This document shows positions 53,333 through 62,222 of a DNA stretch of 64,000 nucleotides, piece by piece. Where the stretch lies: contig CAZJWX010000003.1 in the NCBI GenBank assembly GCA_964549915.1, positions 1 to 64,000 on the forward strand, given 5' to 3'. Each line of letters begins with the position of its first letter. Positions within the stretch are counted from its first letter, which is position 1. The DNA is from JAUZRW01 sp964549915 (GTDB lineage Bacteria > Chloroflexota > Anaerolineae > Aggregatilineales > Phototrophicaceae). The position numbers and the translations under genes are program-made. Under the pieces are notes generated by a model. The model did not search any database. It saw only the letters and a list, made by a program, of their open reading frames with translations, and was not told the origin of the DNA.

Positions 53333-55942
53333 TCAGGGTTGGGCTATTGTCAGATCATCTTCGCCGACGGCATACACGCGGCTCTCACCAAATTCGCAGA
53401 CAACTTCGAGATTCTCCTGGAACTTCGCCTCTCCGGCGGAGCCATATTGTTCGTGCTCAGTTGCCCCATAGAAAACGTAGTCAATGCCGTAGCGTTCCAG
53501 AATCGGCAGCGCCAGATCCCAGCGCAAATCCGTATAGAGTTCGTTCATATCGGCGGCGCGCGTCCCGGCGATTTCGTTATAGGTAGCACCGCGCCACTGA
53601 CGCTCGTGGTTCTCCCAGCCGATCACAATGGGGATGCCCGTGATGGAGCCCACACGCGCATAATACGAACGATACGCAAGCTGTACGGCTTCCGATACAA
53701 CCGCATCATCGCCTTCTACGCGATCCGCAAGGCACTGGATTGCTGCGAAATCGTCGAGCGTGCGCGGCATTCGCGAGCTTCCATCCAGCGTTAACACAGG
53801 AGGATTATCCGCCCCTCGCGCATAGTACCCGGTCTCGATCATGGCGCGGCTATGAACTGCCAGCACAGGGTACAGCAATCCCAGCAGCAGCACAATTACC
53901 AGCGCCCCACTGAAACCGTACCGCAACACAGCAACCGGGCGACCCTGTTCCTGATCAAAGAGCAGTGAGTACACAGCGTACGCACCCACAAGGCTGAAGA
54001 CAATCCAGGTCTGGTAGTAGAATTTGAAGACGGTATTGATGCGCACCGCGAAGTTGTCGCGCAAGTAAACGAAATCCGGCAGCAGCACGAGCGAGAAGCC
54101 AATCCCCAGCAAGAGCAACGCGAAACCAGTCGCAGGCGGATACTTGACCCTGCGGCGGCTCTCCGGGTCGAGGATCGTGTCATCTTCATCGTCGCCACGC
54201 CGCTTATCCGCACCCCGCGGAAAGAGCCGAGCGACGACGAGAGCAATGCCGACCAGCATCAGCAGCGATGTGAGGCCATAGGTGATGCGCCGCTCGACCA
54301 ACTGGGGAAGTACGGCGCTCCACCCGCCGTTACTGTTGACGAAACCGACCACCACATCGCGCAGGGATGGCACAAAAGACGCCAGCAGTGCCAGCACCGC
54401 CAGTCCACCGACCAGCGCCAGCAGCAACCCAACAGCGACTTCCAGCCCAAGCGCCCAATTCAAGCGGCGGTTGCGCACCCCCCGCCAGACTTCCATCAAC
54501 AGGAAGGGAGTGATGACCAACAGCAGCGGGCCAAACATGATGAAAAAGCGCCGGAACAGGGTCGGATGCGCCAGATTGGGCAGGAAGCCCGCCGCCTGAG
54601 ACCGGAAGCCGATCAAGAATGGCAGATAAGCAACGACCGCGATGAACAACAGGGCCGCGCCAAAGCCGACCAGCCCCAGCCAGTCCCGAATGGCGAGCTT
54701 GCCGTTGACCATCACACGGCGTAGGGCTTCCGCACCGACCAACGCTACCAGATAGATGGCACCATCCCAGGTATTCAGGAAGACCAGCCCACCCACCAGC
54801 AAACCAAACCAGAAGATTTCGTAGCGCAGGGGTGCCCGGCCCCCCACTACCAGATTGAGCATGGTGCCGATTGCCAACGCGACAAATGGCAGTGCCAGCA
54901 CATGCGGATGTGCATCCGCCAGCACAAAGCTGAACGCCGGAAATTCATCAATCGGCTGCGCATGAGTCGCCAACGTGCCATCCAGATTGTAATCGGTCAG
55001 CACGCGGCTGGCACGGAACCACCACCAATTCGGCGTGACCCAGGTGGTTGGATCCACAATCGAAAATGGCTCACCACCTTCTACCGGAGCGACATAATTT
55101 GCGGATGTGCGCCCATCAATGCCCCAGAAATCGAGGTACGCTGGCGAGGCCGTCCGCGCCTGATACGGCAGTTCAATCAACGGAAGCTGGAAATTGCCCA
55201 GGAGCAGGACGAAGACCGTCGCCAGTATTCCGGTGAAGAGCGCCGCGCCGCGCCCCGCTGCAATGTCGAAGTGGGTGCTGGCAGCAATCGTCCGCGTGCG
55301 CACGAGGTTGTAGGCCACACCGAAGAAGGTCAATCCGGTGAGGGCAAACCAGGTCGCCACCGTCATGCTGAAGCCAATCGCGCTGGAAACGCCACTGACC
55401 ATCGAGAGCATGGCCGCCATGATGTACCCGAAGTGGTAATAGCTGATGGCGTAACCCGCCATCCAGGGATCGTTGGGCGGGAAGGTGTCGCTGCGCATGA
55501 TGCCGCTGATGAACGCCAATTCCATCGGCTTTTCGGTGCTGCCTGTGTCGTTCTGATAGGCACGATAGACCGTCCAGGAGGCCAGCAGCACGATGAACAG
55601 AATCTCCGCCAGCAGAATCACGCGCCGATTCTCACGCCAGTACTGCCGCAAATCAAAGCTGCCAGCCCGCAAGCGGAAAAAGGCCGCCAGAGAGAATGCC
55701 AGCACGAGCAACCAGGCCAGCAAAATACCACCCGTCGAGTTCTCGACAAAGCCGAAAATGCCCATCAACCAGTAGACAAAGCCGACCAGCAGTAGCCCCG
55801 CAGCACGCGCCAGGGTATATCCCCTATCCGGCAGCGCATGAAATAGGCGTAGGCACAGGGGTAAGACCGCCAGTCCTGCCAGCGTTACCAGCAGCCACCA
55901 TGTTGGCAGGATCCAGCCTTCTCGCGCAATCCAATCCAGCAT
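53333..55942 (-). CDS. DUF2298 ('Chlor_Arch_YYY') membrane protein
   Basis: An 869-residue protein with about 16 membrane segments. Blocks STEKPMELAFISGIMRSDTF, PPNDPWMAGYAISYYHFGYI and the later FSFVLADAHPHVLALPFVAL and FLNTWDGAIYLVALVG identify DUF2298/TIGR03662. The name-giving YYYxG motif is YYHFG here (residues 168-172). The outer C-terminal domain (about 700-869) has WENHERQWRG and YGIDYVFYGATEH. Function is unknown; the family occurs mainly in Chloroflexi and archaea. The ATG shares one base with the preceding stop (TGATG), so it is coupled to the giant fusion gene. Confidence 0.85.
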   Translation of the reverse strand: MLDWIAREGWILPTWWLLVTLAGLAVLPLCLRLFHALPDRGYTLARAAGLLLVGFVYWLMGIFGFVENSTGGILLAWLLVLAFSLAAFFRLRAGSFDLRQYWRENRRVILLAEILFIVLLASWTVYRAYQNDTGSTEKPMELAFISGIMRSDTFPPNDPWMAGYAISYYHFGYIMAAMLSMVSGVSSAIGFSMTVATWFALTGLTFFGVAYNLVRTRTIAASTHFDIAAGRGAALFTGILATVFVLLLGNFQLPLIELPYQARTASPAYLDFWGIDGRTSANYVAPVEGGEPFSIVDPTTWVTPNWWWFRASRVLTDYNLDGTLATHAQPIDEFPAFSFVLADAHPHVLALPFVALAIGTMLNLVVGGRAPLRYEIFWFGLLVGGLVFLNTWDGAIYLVALVGAEALRRVMVNGKLAIRDWLGLVGFGAALLFIAVVAYLPFLIGFRSQAAGFLPNLAHPTLFRRFFIMFGPLLLVITPFLLMEVWRGVRNRRLNWALGLEVAVGLLLALVGGLAVLALLASFVPSLRDVVVGFVNSNGGWSAVLPQLVERRITYGLTSLLMLVGIALVVARLFPRGADKRRGDDEDDTILDPESRRRVKYPPATGFALLLLGIGFSLVLLPDFVYLRDNFAVRINTVFKFYYQTWIVFSLVGAYAVYSLLFDQEQGRPVAVLRYGFSGALVIVLLLGLLYPVLAVHSRAMIETGYYARGADNPPVLTLDGSSRMPRTLDDFAAIQCLADRVEGDDAVVSEAVQLAYRSYYARVGSITGIPIVIGWENHERQWRGATYNEIAGTRAADMNELYTDLRWDLALPILERYGIDYVFYGATEHEQYGSAGEAKFQENLEVVCEFGESRVYAVGEDDLTIAQP

Positions 55943-58900
55943 CAGCCTCCCTCACCCAATAACTCGCGCAGCCGTTCTTCATTGACGCGGTAAATGCGGC
56001 GCTGCACCGTATCATCCGCGACCTGCAACACACCTTGCGCTTCCAGCACCAGCAACCGATCATAGGCCTCCGGCGCAAAACGCTGTATATCCGCCAGATG
56101 CACGAAGACAAGATAGTCGATTTCGCGTGTGTCGAGCGTTTGCAGCGCCGCGCTGATGTCTACGGATTCATCTGGTTCGTAAGTAGGATCAACAGCTTCG
56201 GCGGTGAAGCCCCCTGACAGCACATCCGGATCAAGTGCGATGGCATCGAAGAAGGCCGTCTGATCCACCAGGAAATCCAGCAGCGCAGCAGAATCCACTT
56301 CGTAGACAATCGCGCTGCCGTACTGGAATGCTTCCGCCATGATGCCCATTTGCACCATCTGGTCGAACTTCGCCAGTCCAGATGCGGGGTAAATCGCCCG
56401 CTCCATCTCGCCGACAATCACATAGCGCACCTCATAGTAGCGCAGCATCTCCAATGTGCGTGGGATGTCCTGCGTATTGTAGAGGTAATGCACATTGGCC
56501 TCGCGCTGGTTGACGACACTGGGAAGCGGTGAAAGGGTGCGTTGTTGGGTCTGATGCCAGCGCCAACCCAGCACGGTCGGCAGCCCGGTGTTAATGCTAA
56601 TGCGCAGATTGTAACGGTACTCGCTGGCAGCGCTGCGCCCTTCCAGAATCACCGGAGTCCCCTGCACATTCTCTTGCAACCAGCGGATCATCTGGTAATC
56701 GCTCTCCAGGTCAATCGGCAGCACATAGTCAATCAGCGTGTGCTCGGTGTGTTCCAGGTAGTCCAGGCCGTCGAGAGTCAGCGGCAAATCCGGCACCATA
56801 CGATCAACCGCACGGGCACGTGTCGCCAACAATGGATACATCGCTGCAATCGCTACCAGGAATAGCAACGGTGCGAACCACAATGCCCGCAGCCCATTCT
56901 GCCAGCGATCCGCCGCCTGTGCCAACAGCGCAAAGGCGATCCCCGCCGCCACGCTGAAGACCATCCAGACCTGCATGTAGAATTTGAAGACCGTATTCTG
57001 GCGATTGATGTCACCCGCGATGACGATGACTTCCACCCCCAGCGTCAAGGCGAGGCCGAAGCCCGCCAGCACGAGAGCGAATTGCATTTGCGGCGACTGC
57101 CCCGGACGGAAGAAGAGCGCAGCGATCCAGACCAGCAAGGGCAGCACAACCAGAGCCACCTGATAGCCCATCATCGCCAGCACCAGCGAGATCAGCAGCA
57201 CAAGCGCCACGCTCGCCAGCCCGGCAATCACCCAGAGTCCCTGCCCTCTCAGCACGCGAACCTGCGTGCTGCGCAGCCAGCGTCCGGTCTCCCAGATCAT
57301 AAGGGATACGATCAAGAAGAGGAACAAACCATGCAGGTCGAAATACGCCCAGAGCGGCGTCTTGCCACCCTCCCAGAGGTTGACGCTGTTATAAACCGAC
57401 GCATACCAGGAGGTATACGGCGCAACTGTCCACTGCGCCAGAGCGATGAACCCGCCGACGTAGAGGAGCGCATGCAAAATCGCATTCCGGTGAAAGGTGC
57501 GCGTCAGGGCTGGCATGAACTGCCAGATCGTATATAGTGCCGCCGCCGAACCGAAGATGAGCAAGAAGAGGTAACTGCCGAGTCGAACGATCTGTCTCAT
57601 ATCCAGCGGGCCACTGAAAGTGCTGCTGATGAAAATGCCCACCCCGGCTGTGATGCCGACCAGGCCAACAGCAATGGCACCGCGCCCAAGCAGTTCGCCC
57701 ACCCCTTCAAAGTCATTCATCCAGCGCCGCCACCAGGCATAGCCCAGCCCCACGATGCCCAACAGCAGGAATGACGGCCAATCCCAGGTATTCACTGCTC
57801 GCATCATGCCGATGGTCAGCGCCCCCAGGAAGAGTGCCAGCGCGATGGACGCTGCATTGCGCCGATCCCGCTGCGCGTGGACGACTTCATACCCCACGAA
57901 GAGCAGCGCGAAGAGCAGGAACGGCAGATTGATCATGTGCGCGTGTAAGTCGCCGTAGAGGAAAGTGAAATAGGGAATCTCGGTGATCGCCCCCCCTTCA
58001 ACTCCGGGGGTCTCGCTCAGAACACGGGTCGGCCCCCAGTACCAGCGGTTCGATCCCAGCGGCAGCGTGTTGCCTTGCAGCACCGCTCCCAAGCCCCGGA
58101 AGAAACTCGCGGTACGATCCGCAAAATGGCTCACTTCGTAGGCGATATTATCCGTGATGTAATTGGCTTCCACCCGCTCGGCGATTGCTTGCAGCGCCGG
58201 CCCATCCGGCAGCGTACCGTTTTCCGCCACATATTGATCGACGAGATACTCGCGCAGCCCCGTCGGACGGGTGTAACCGCCCAGGCGGGCGACGCCTTCT
58301 TCCAGCACGACGCGCGGAATATCCAGGTTACCCAGTACCACACACAGCAGCAGCGCGGCGAACCCCGCCACCCAGGGATTACCGGGACGCACACTATAGG
58401 CGACTTTTTCGCCTTCATGCTCGCGGACGCGACGCTCCTGCCAGCCAGCCACCACATTGAACGCGACGGAAAATGCGGCCAATCCGGTCGCAGAGAAGAG
58501 CGTCGGGATGAGCAGGTTGTAGGCGAAGGCCGGAACGATCTTCAACAGCAGCACTGGGACGCCGACGATCACATAGCCCACGTAGTAATAGTTGATGTAA
58601 CCACCCGCGAACCAGGGGTCGTAGGCCGGGAAGATCGTACTGCGCAGGGTGGCATTGAAGTAGGCGAAGTCCATTGGCTTTTCGCCGCCCATCGGATGAT
58701 GCCAGAGATCCGGGTTGACCAGCCGCACGCCGATGAAGATGACGAAGAGTACCAGCGCCAATACTTCGATTGCCAGCAGTCGCTTCCAATGTTGGCGCAA
58801 GTAGTCGGTCATCGCCTCGCGCCGCAGATAGACGATGCCACTGCTGATGATCGCCAGCAGCAATAAAACCAGCAGCAAGCCGCCCTGCGACCACAGGGGG

Positions 58901-61900
58901 ACTTTCACACTGCTGGCGAACCAGGCCGCCCACCCGGTCAGCATCAGCCCCATGATCCTGGCAAAGCCATAGCCCGCATCCGCCAGCCGTGGGAAGGCCG
59001 CGAAGAGCACGGGCCAGGCCAGCACGCCAATACCCATGATCGTCAACCACCAGACGACTACGCCCAGCGGTTGATTGGTGTTCAGGATGCTGTCACTGTC
59101 GAAACGTTCCGACCAGGTGCCACCCTGCTGCTGAATCTCGCGCATATCGTCCGGGAACTGCAAGGCTGTCGGCGCGTCATCGGCTTCCAGCGAAGACCAG
59201 TAAATCACGCCGATGATCTGCGCACCCAGTTCGCGCAGGCCATTTCCAAGCTGATCGAAGCGCGTCAGCGGTTCGGAGAGCAAGACGCGCACGCGGTCAT
59301 GATCGTAGTCAGCCGACTTGCGGAAGACAAAAACCGCCGGATGGTCATAAACGTGGAACGCTTCGTCCGCTTCCAGTTCGTTGAGCCAAGCCGGGGATGC
59401 GTAGATCGGCAGATGCTGGTCATCAACGCTGAAGGGGCCAAACTCGAAGCTCTCGCGGAAGACGCCCACGAGTTCGTAGCCCAATTCCTCATTGAAGAGC
59501 AGATCGTAATAGCGCGTCGTCAGCGGGAAACGCGCCGGGTTGCGCGTTTCACTGTCATAGAAGCGGTTGCTGGTGATCGCCAGATAATCGCCCACGCCGA
59601 GGCCATTGATGATGCTCTCGCGCTTGAGTTCTTCATCAACCGACCAGGACATGAGCAAATCATAGGATTGCAGCAGGGCATAAGCCGAGAGCAGACCGTC
59701 GCAGCTCTGGTAACTGGCGAGGCCAGGGCGAGGATCATCGGCGTACGTCAGACCGTCTGGTAAATGGCAGACCATCGTCGTTGTGATGCGGTCATCCCAG
59801 ACGCCTTCTGTGAGCATTACGGCCCCGCTGCTGACGATTGGCCCATCCAACGCTTCGACCTTGACGATGTACGTCTCGCCCTCAACGACTTCCAACGGCT
59901 CATCCAGGGCGATTTCATAGGCAGAACCGAGCGGATGCTCCTCGCGGCTGAAGTTTGCCGTGATCGTCGCTTCTGCCAGCAGAGTCGGGAGCATCCCTTC
60001 GTTTTGTGCCTGGGAGATGCTGATGTAGAGCGTTTCTTCGCCCGCATCATCCAGCGGATCCGCGAGGTGTGGGCTGTAGATCATACGGATCGTGCCGCTG
60101 GCGGGGGCGGTGAACTCATCGAAGCGCGGCAGTCCCTCATCATATCGAGTCGCCAGCCCGATCAAATCTTCTGGCGATTCGGCGCTGTTGCCGCTGCTGT
60201 TGCCGATCGGGATATTGACCAACGGCGTACCGTCCGGCGCACCTTCGATCTGCATGGCGAAGTCACCGGGAACATTCTCCCATACCCAGCGGCTGGCCTG
60301 CACGCGCGTCACCTGATGGCGGTAAATGTTGGTGAACATCAACGCCCACAGCAGCGAAAAGCCCAACACAAAGCCCGCCAGAATCATCGCACGGCGGGGG
60401 ATCAGCGGCAGAATCGCCAGGATCAGCAGCGCTGCACCGATGACACCCATCGTCCCCAGAGTGAACGTCAGCGCGAGTCCGCTGAGAACAGCATAAGCCA
60501 TAAGGCCCAGGAAGAAGACGCCGAAGCCGCCCAACAGGAAGCGCGTCAGCGGGAGGTCTCGTCCGCGTGCCTGCCCCCGCTGAATCAGTTCAGAGAGCGC
60601 CCAGGCCGCCAACAACACCAGTGAACTGTACAGCGGCAGGTAGTAGCGCATCGTCATCACCCACAGGTTGCCGATCCAGCCAAAATAGACCAGCACCCAG
60701 ACGAAGGGCAGCAGATTGCGCAGCGCGAACTCGCGCCCGCGTGCAATGCGGTAACCCGTCCAGCCCCAGCCAACCCATGCCATGACGCCCGTCGCCAGGC
60801 CGAAGCCCCACAGCAGCATATCCTTTAGAGGATAGAGATACGAGGCACGCCCAAGCCACTGCCAGTTCGGCGGAATATCGCTGGCACCGCTGACCGCAAA
60901 ACTGCTGTTGCTCGCATCCGCCAGCCAGCGCCCATTCGGGATGATGCCGAAGAACGATGGCCCGTCAAATGCATAGGGGTTGAAGATGCGGAAGGCCAGC
61001 ACCGTCGCAAAGCCAGCGATGAAGACGCCGATCACAGCACGCCAGACGAGCCGTTCTCGCTCCACCCAGGGAATACGGCTATCCAGCGCTGGCGCAGCGT
61101 AGACCATTGCCGCCAACACCACGACCCCCGCCAGGGGGATCACATTGATGCGCCCCGCCAGCGCCGCGCCCAGGGCCAGGCCGAAAATCACAAAATCCGT
61201 GTAGCGCCCCCGGTCTTGCACGCGCAGCGCCGCCCACATTGCCAGCGTGACGAAGAAAGCCGTTATCGCGTTGACGGTGCCGAAATGCGCTTTCTGGATC
61301 GCCAATGGTGCGAAGGCATAGAGCGCTGCTGCCACCAGCCCCACCCAACGATTCTTCATGCGGGAGCCGATGAAGAAAATCAGAATGATGCTGCCGACAT
61401 CGAAGAAGGCCGACCAGAAACGCCAGACCAGGGTCTCTCCCTGGAATTGAAAGCTGAGGCCGAGGAACTCGTTGGCGGCGAATTGGCGCAGTAGATCCGA
61501 CGTATAGTGCGCCAGGAAGAGCGGCAGCGTGCCATAGGCATAGGCTCCCGCGTTGGCGTTGTGTGGATTCAGCGGGGAACAATCGGTGTCGAAGTATCCC
61601 CCGGCTCCGCCCGTCTCCGGGTGTAGTGCCGTACAACGGATGCGCTGTACCGCGATGGAGTCGAGCGAGTCCAGCACGCGCGTTTCGGGCGAAGAGAGAT
61701 AAGCCGAGGCACTCTGTTGCGGTGTCAGGACAAGAGTAATTTCGTCCGAGAGCAAGGCATCGAGCGCGTCTTGCTGCGTATTGAAGAGTGTCACACGGTC
61801 ATCGCTGGCCCACCACCCCGCGAGGTCTTGCGCCAGGGTTCCACGAACCGCCCCCACGCGCAGGCTCGCCAGGGAACGCGCTTCCAGGCTGGTTTGCAGC

Positions 61901-62187
61901 AGCGTCTCATCTGCCGGGACGATCAGCAAGTGAGCAGGGTAATCTGCCTCATCTGGCGTGAATTCCAGCGCACCTCCGATCAGAGGCAGCAAATTGCGCG
62001 TCAGAAAGCGCTCATCCGGGTGCAGCCCCGCGAAGTCATCCCAGTTCAAGCTCATGAAGCGGAAGGAACCACCCACCAGCACAATCGCCAGCAAGAGCAG
62101 CGCAGTCAGTGCCGGGTGCAGCGGACGTTTTACGTTGTGTGTTGTGGCGGGCGCTGTTTCGCTCATCCCGTTTCCTTCGAAACTCAT
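55942..62187 (-). CDS. giant fusion: GT39-like region plus DUF2298 region
   Basis: A 2,081-residue membrane protein. Residues about 1-640 are GT39/PMT-like: a membrane segment at 25-45, then LHPDERFLTR (55-64, acidic pair Asp58-Glu59), and further on GGYFDTDCSPLNPHNANAGA and YGTLPLFLAHY. Between these blocks is an extra soluble segment (about 75-187). Residues about 640-1020 form an outer beta-rich region. From about 1,030 to the end is a DUF2298 region with KPMDFAYFNATLRSTIFPAY, DPWFAGGYINYYYVGYVIVG (intact YYYVG) and YFTFLYGDLHAHMINLPFLL. ATG 62187 is used; ATG 62166 with AAGGA is equally possible. The function is unknown; polymer or lipid-linked glycan assembly is a guess. Confidence 0.82.
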   Translation of the reverse strand: MSFEGNGMSETAPATTHNVKRPLHPALTALLLLAIVLVGGSFRFMSLNWDDFAGLHPDERFLTRNLLPLIGGALEFTPDEADYPAHLLIVPADETLLQTSLEARSLASLRVGAVRGTLAQDLAGWWASDDRVTLFNTQQDALDALLSDEITLVLTPQQSASAYLSSPETRVLDSLDSIAVQRIRCTALHPETGGAGGYFDTDCSPLNPHNANAGAYAYGTLPLFLAHYTSDLLRQFAANEFLGLSFQFQGETLVWRFWSAFFDVGSIILIFFIGSRMKNRWVGLVAAALYAFAPLAIQKAHFGTVNAITAFFVTLAMWAALRVQDRGRYTDFVIFGLALGAALAGRINVIPLAGVVVLAAMVYAAPALDSRIPWVERERLVWRAVIGVFIAGFATVLAFRIFNPYAFDGPSFFGIIPNGRWLADASNSSFAVSGASDIPPNWQWLGRASYLYPLKDMLLWGFGLATGVMAWVGWGWTGYRIARGREFALRNLLPFVWVLVYFGWIGNLWVMTMRYYLPLYSSLVLLAAWALSELIQRGQARGRDLPLTRFLLGGFGVFFLGLMAYAVLSGLALTFTLGTMGVIGAALLILAILPLIPRRAMILAGFVLGFSLLWALMFTNIYRHQVTRVQASRWVWENVPGDFAMQIEGAPDGTPLVNIPIGNSSGNSAESPEDLIGLATRYDEGLPRFDEFTAPASGTIRMIYSPHLADPLDDAGEETLYISISQAQNEGMLPTLLAEATITANFSREEHPLGSAYEIALDEPLEVVEGETYIVKVEALDGPIVSSGAVMLTEGVWDDRITTTMVCHLPDGLTYADDPRPGLASYQSCDGLLSAYALLQSYDLLMSWSVDEELKRESIINGLGVGDYLAITSNRFYDSETRNPARFPLTTRYYDLLFNEELGYELVGVFRESFEFGPFSVDDQHLPIYASPAWLNELEADEAFHVYDHPAVFVFRKSADYDHDRVRVLLSEPLTRFDQLGNGLRELGAQIIGVIYWSSLEADDAPTALQFPDDMREIQQQGGTWSERFDSDSILNTNQPLGVVVWWLTIMGIGVLAWPVLFAAFPRLADAGYGFARIMGLMLTGWAAWFASSVKVPLWSQGGLLLVLLLLAIISSGIVYLRREAMTDYLRQHWKRLLAIEVLALVLFVIFIGVRLVNPDLWHHPMGGEKPMDFAYFNATLRSTIFPAYDPWFAGGYINYYYVGYVIVGVPVLLLKIVPAFAYNLLIPTLFSATGLAAFSVAFNVVAGWQERRVREHEGEKVAYSVRPGNPWVAGFAALLLCVVLGNLDIPRVVLEEGVARLGGYTRPTGLREYLVDQYVAENGTLPDGPALQAIAERVEANYITDNIAYEVSHFADRTASFFRGLGAVLQGNTLPLGSNRWYWGPTRVLSETPGVEGGAITEIPYFTFLYGDLHAHMINLPFLLFALLFVGYEVVHAQRDRRNAASIALALFLGALTIGMMRAVNTWDWPSFLLLGIVGLGYAWWRRWMNDFEGVGELLGRGAIAVGLVGITAGVGIFISSTFSGPLDMRQIVRLGSYLFLLIFGSAAALYTIWQFMPALTRTFHRNAILHALLYVGGFIALAQWTVAPYTSWYASVYNSVNLWEGGKTPLWAYFDLHGLFLFLIVSLMIWETGRWLRSTQVRVLRGQGLWVIAGLASVALVLLISLVLAMMGYQVALVVLPLLVWIAALFFRPGQSPQMQFALVLAGFGLALTLGVEVIVIAGDINRQNTVFKFYMQVWMVFSVAAGIAFALLAQAADRWQNGLRALWFAPLLFLVAIAAMYPLLATRARAVDRMVPDLPLTLDGLDYLEHTEHTLIDYVLPIDLESDYQMIRWLQENVQGTPVILEGRSAASEYRYNLRISINTGLPTVLGWRWHQTQQRTLSPLPSVVNQREANVHYLYNTQDIPRTLEMLRYYEVRYVIVGEMERAIYPASGLAKFDQMVQMGIMAEAFQYGSAIVYEVDSAALLDFLVDQTAFFDAIALDPDVLSGGFTAEAVDPTYEPDESVDISAALQTLDTREIDYLVFVHLADIQRFAPEAYDRLLVLEAQGVLQVADDTVQRRIYRVNEERLRELLGEGG
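61627..61965 (-). other. solute-binding-protein-like insert in the giant fusion protein
   Basis: Residues about 75-187 of the fusion protein separate two blocks that lie close together in ordinary relatives (HPDERFLT and YFDT...SPLNP). The insert reads LRVGAVRGTLAQDLAGW, then VTLFNTQQDALDALLSDEIT and LVLTPQQSASAYL, the pattern of the second lobe of family-3 solute-binding proteins (GVxxGTxxEDxL ... FxSxxEALxALxxGxVDAVV). It would lie on the outer face of the membrane. Confidence 0.5.
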
Positions 62188-62222
62188 CGCAGTCCCTTAT
62201 ACACACCTCGGCGGTTGTTTCC

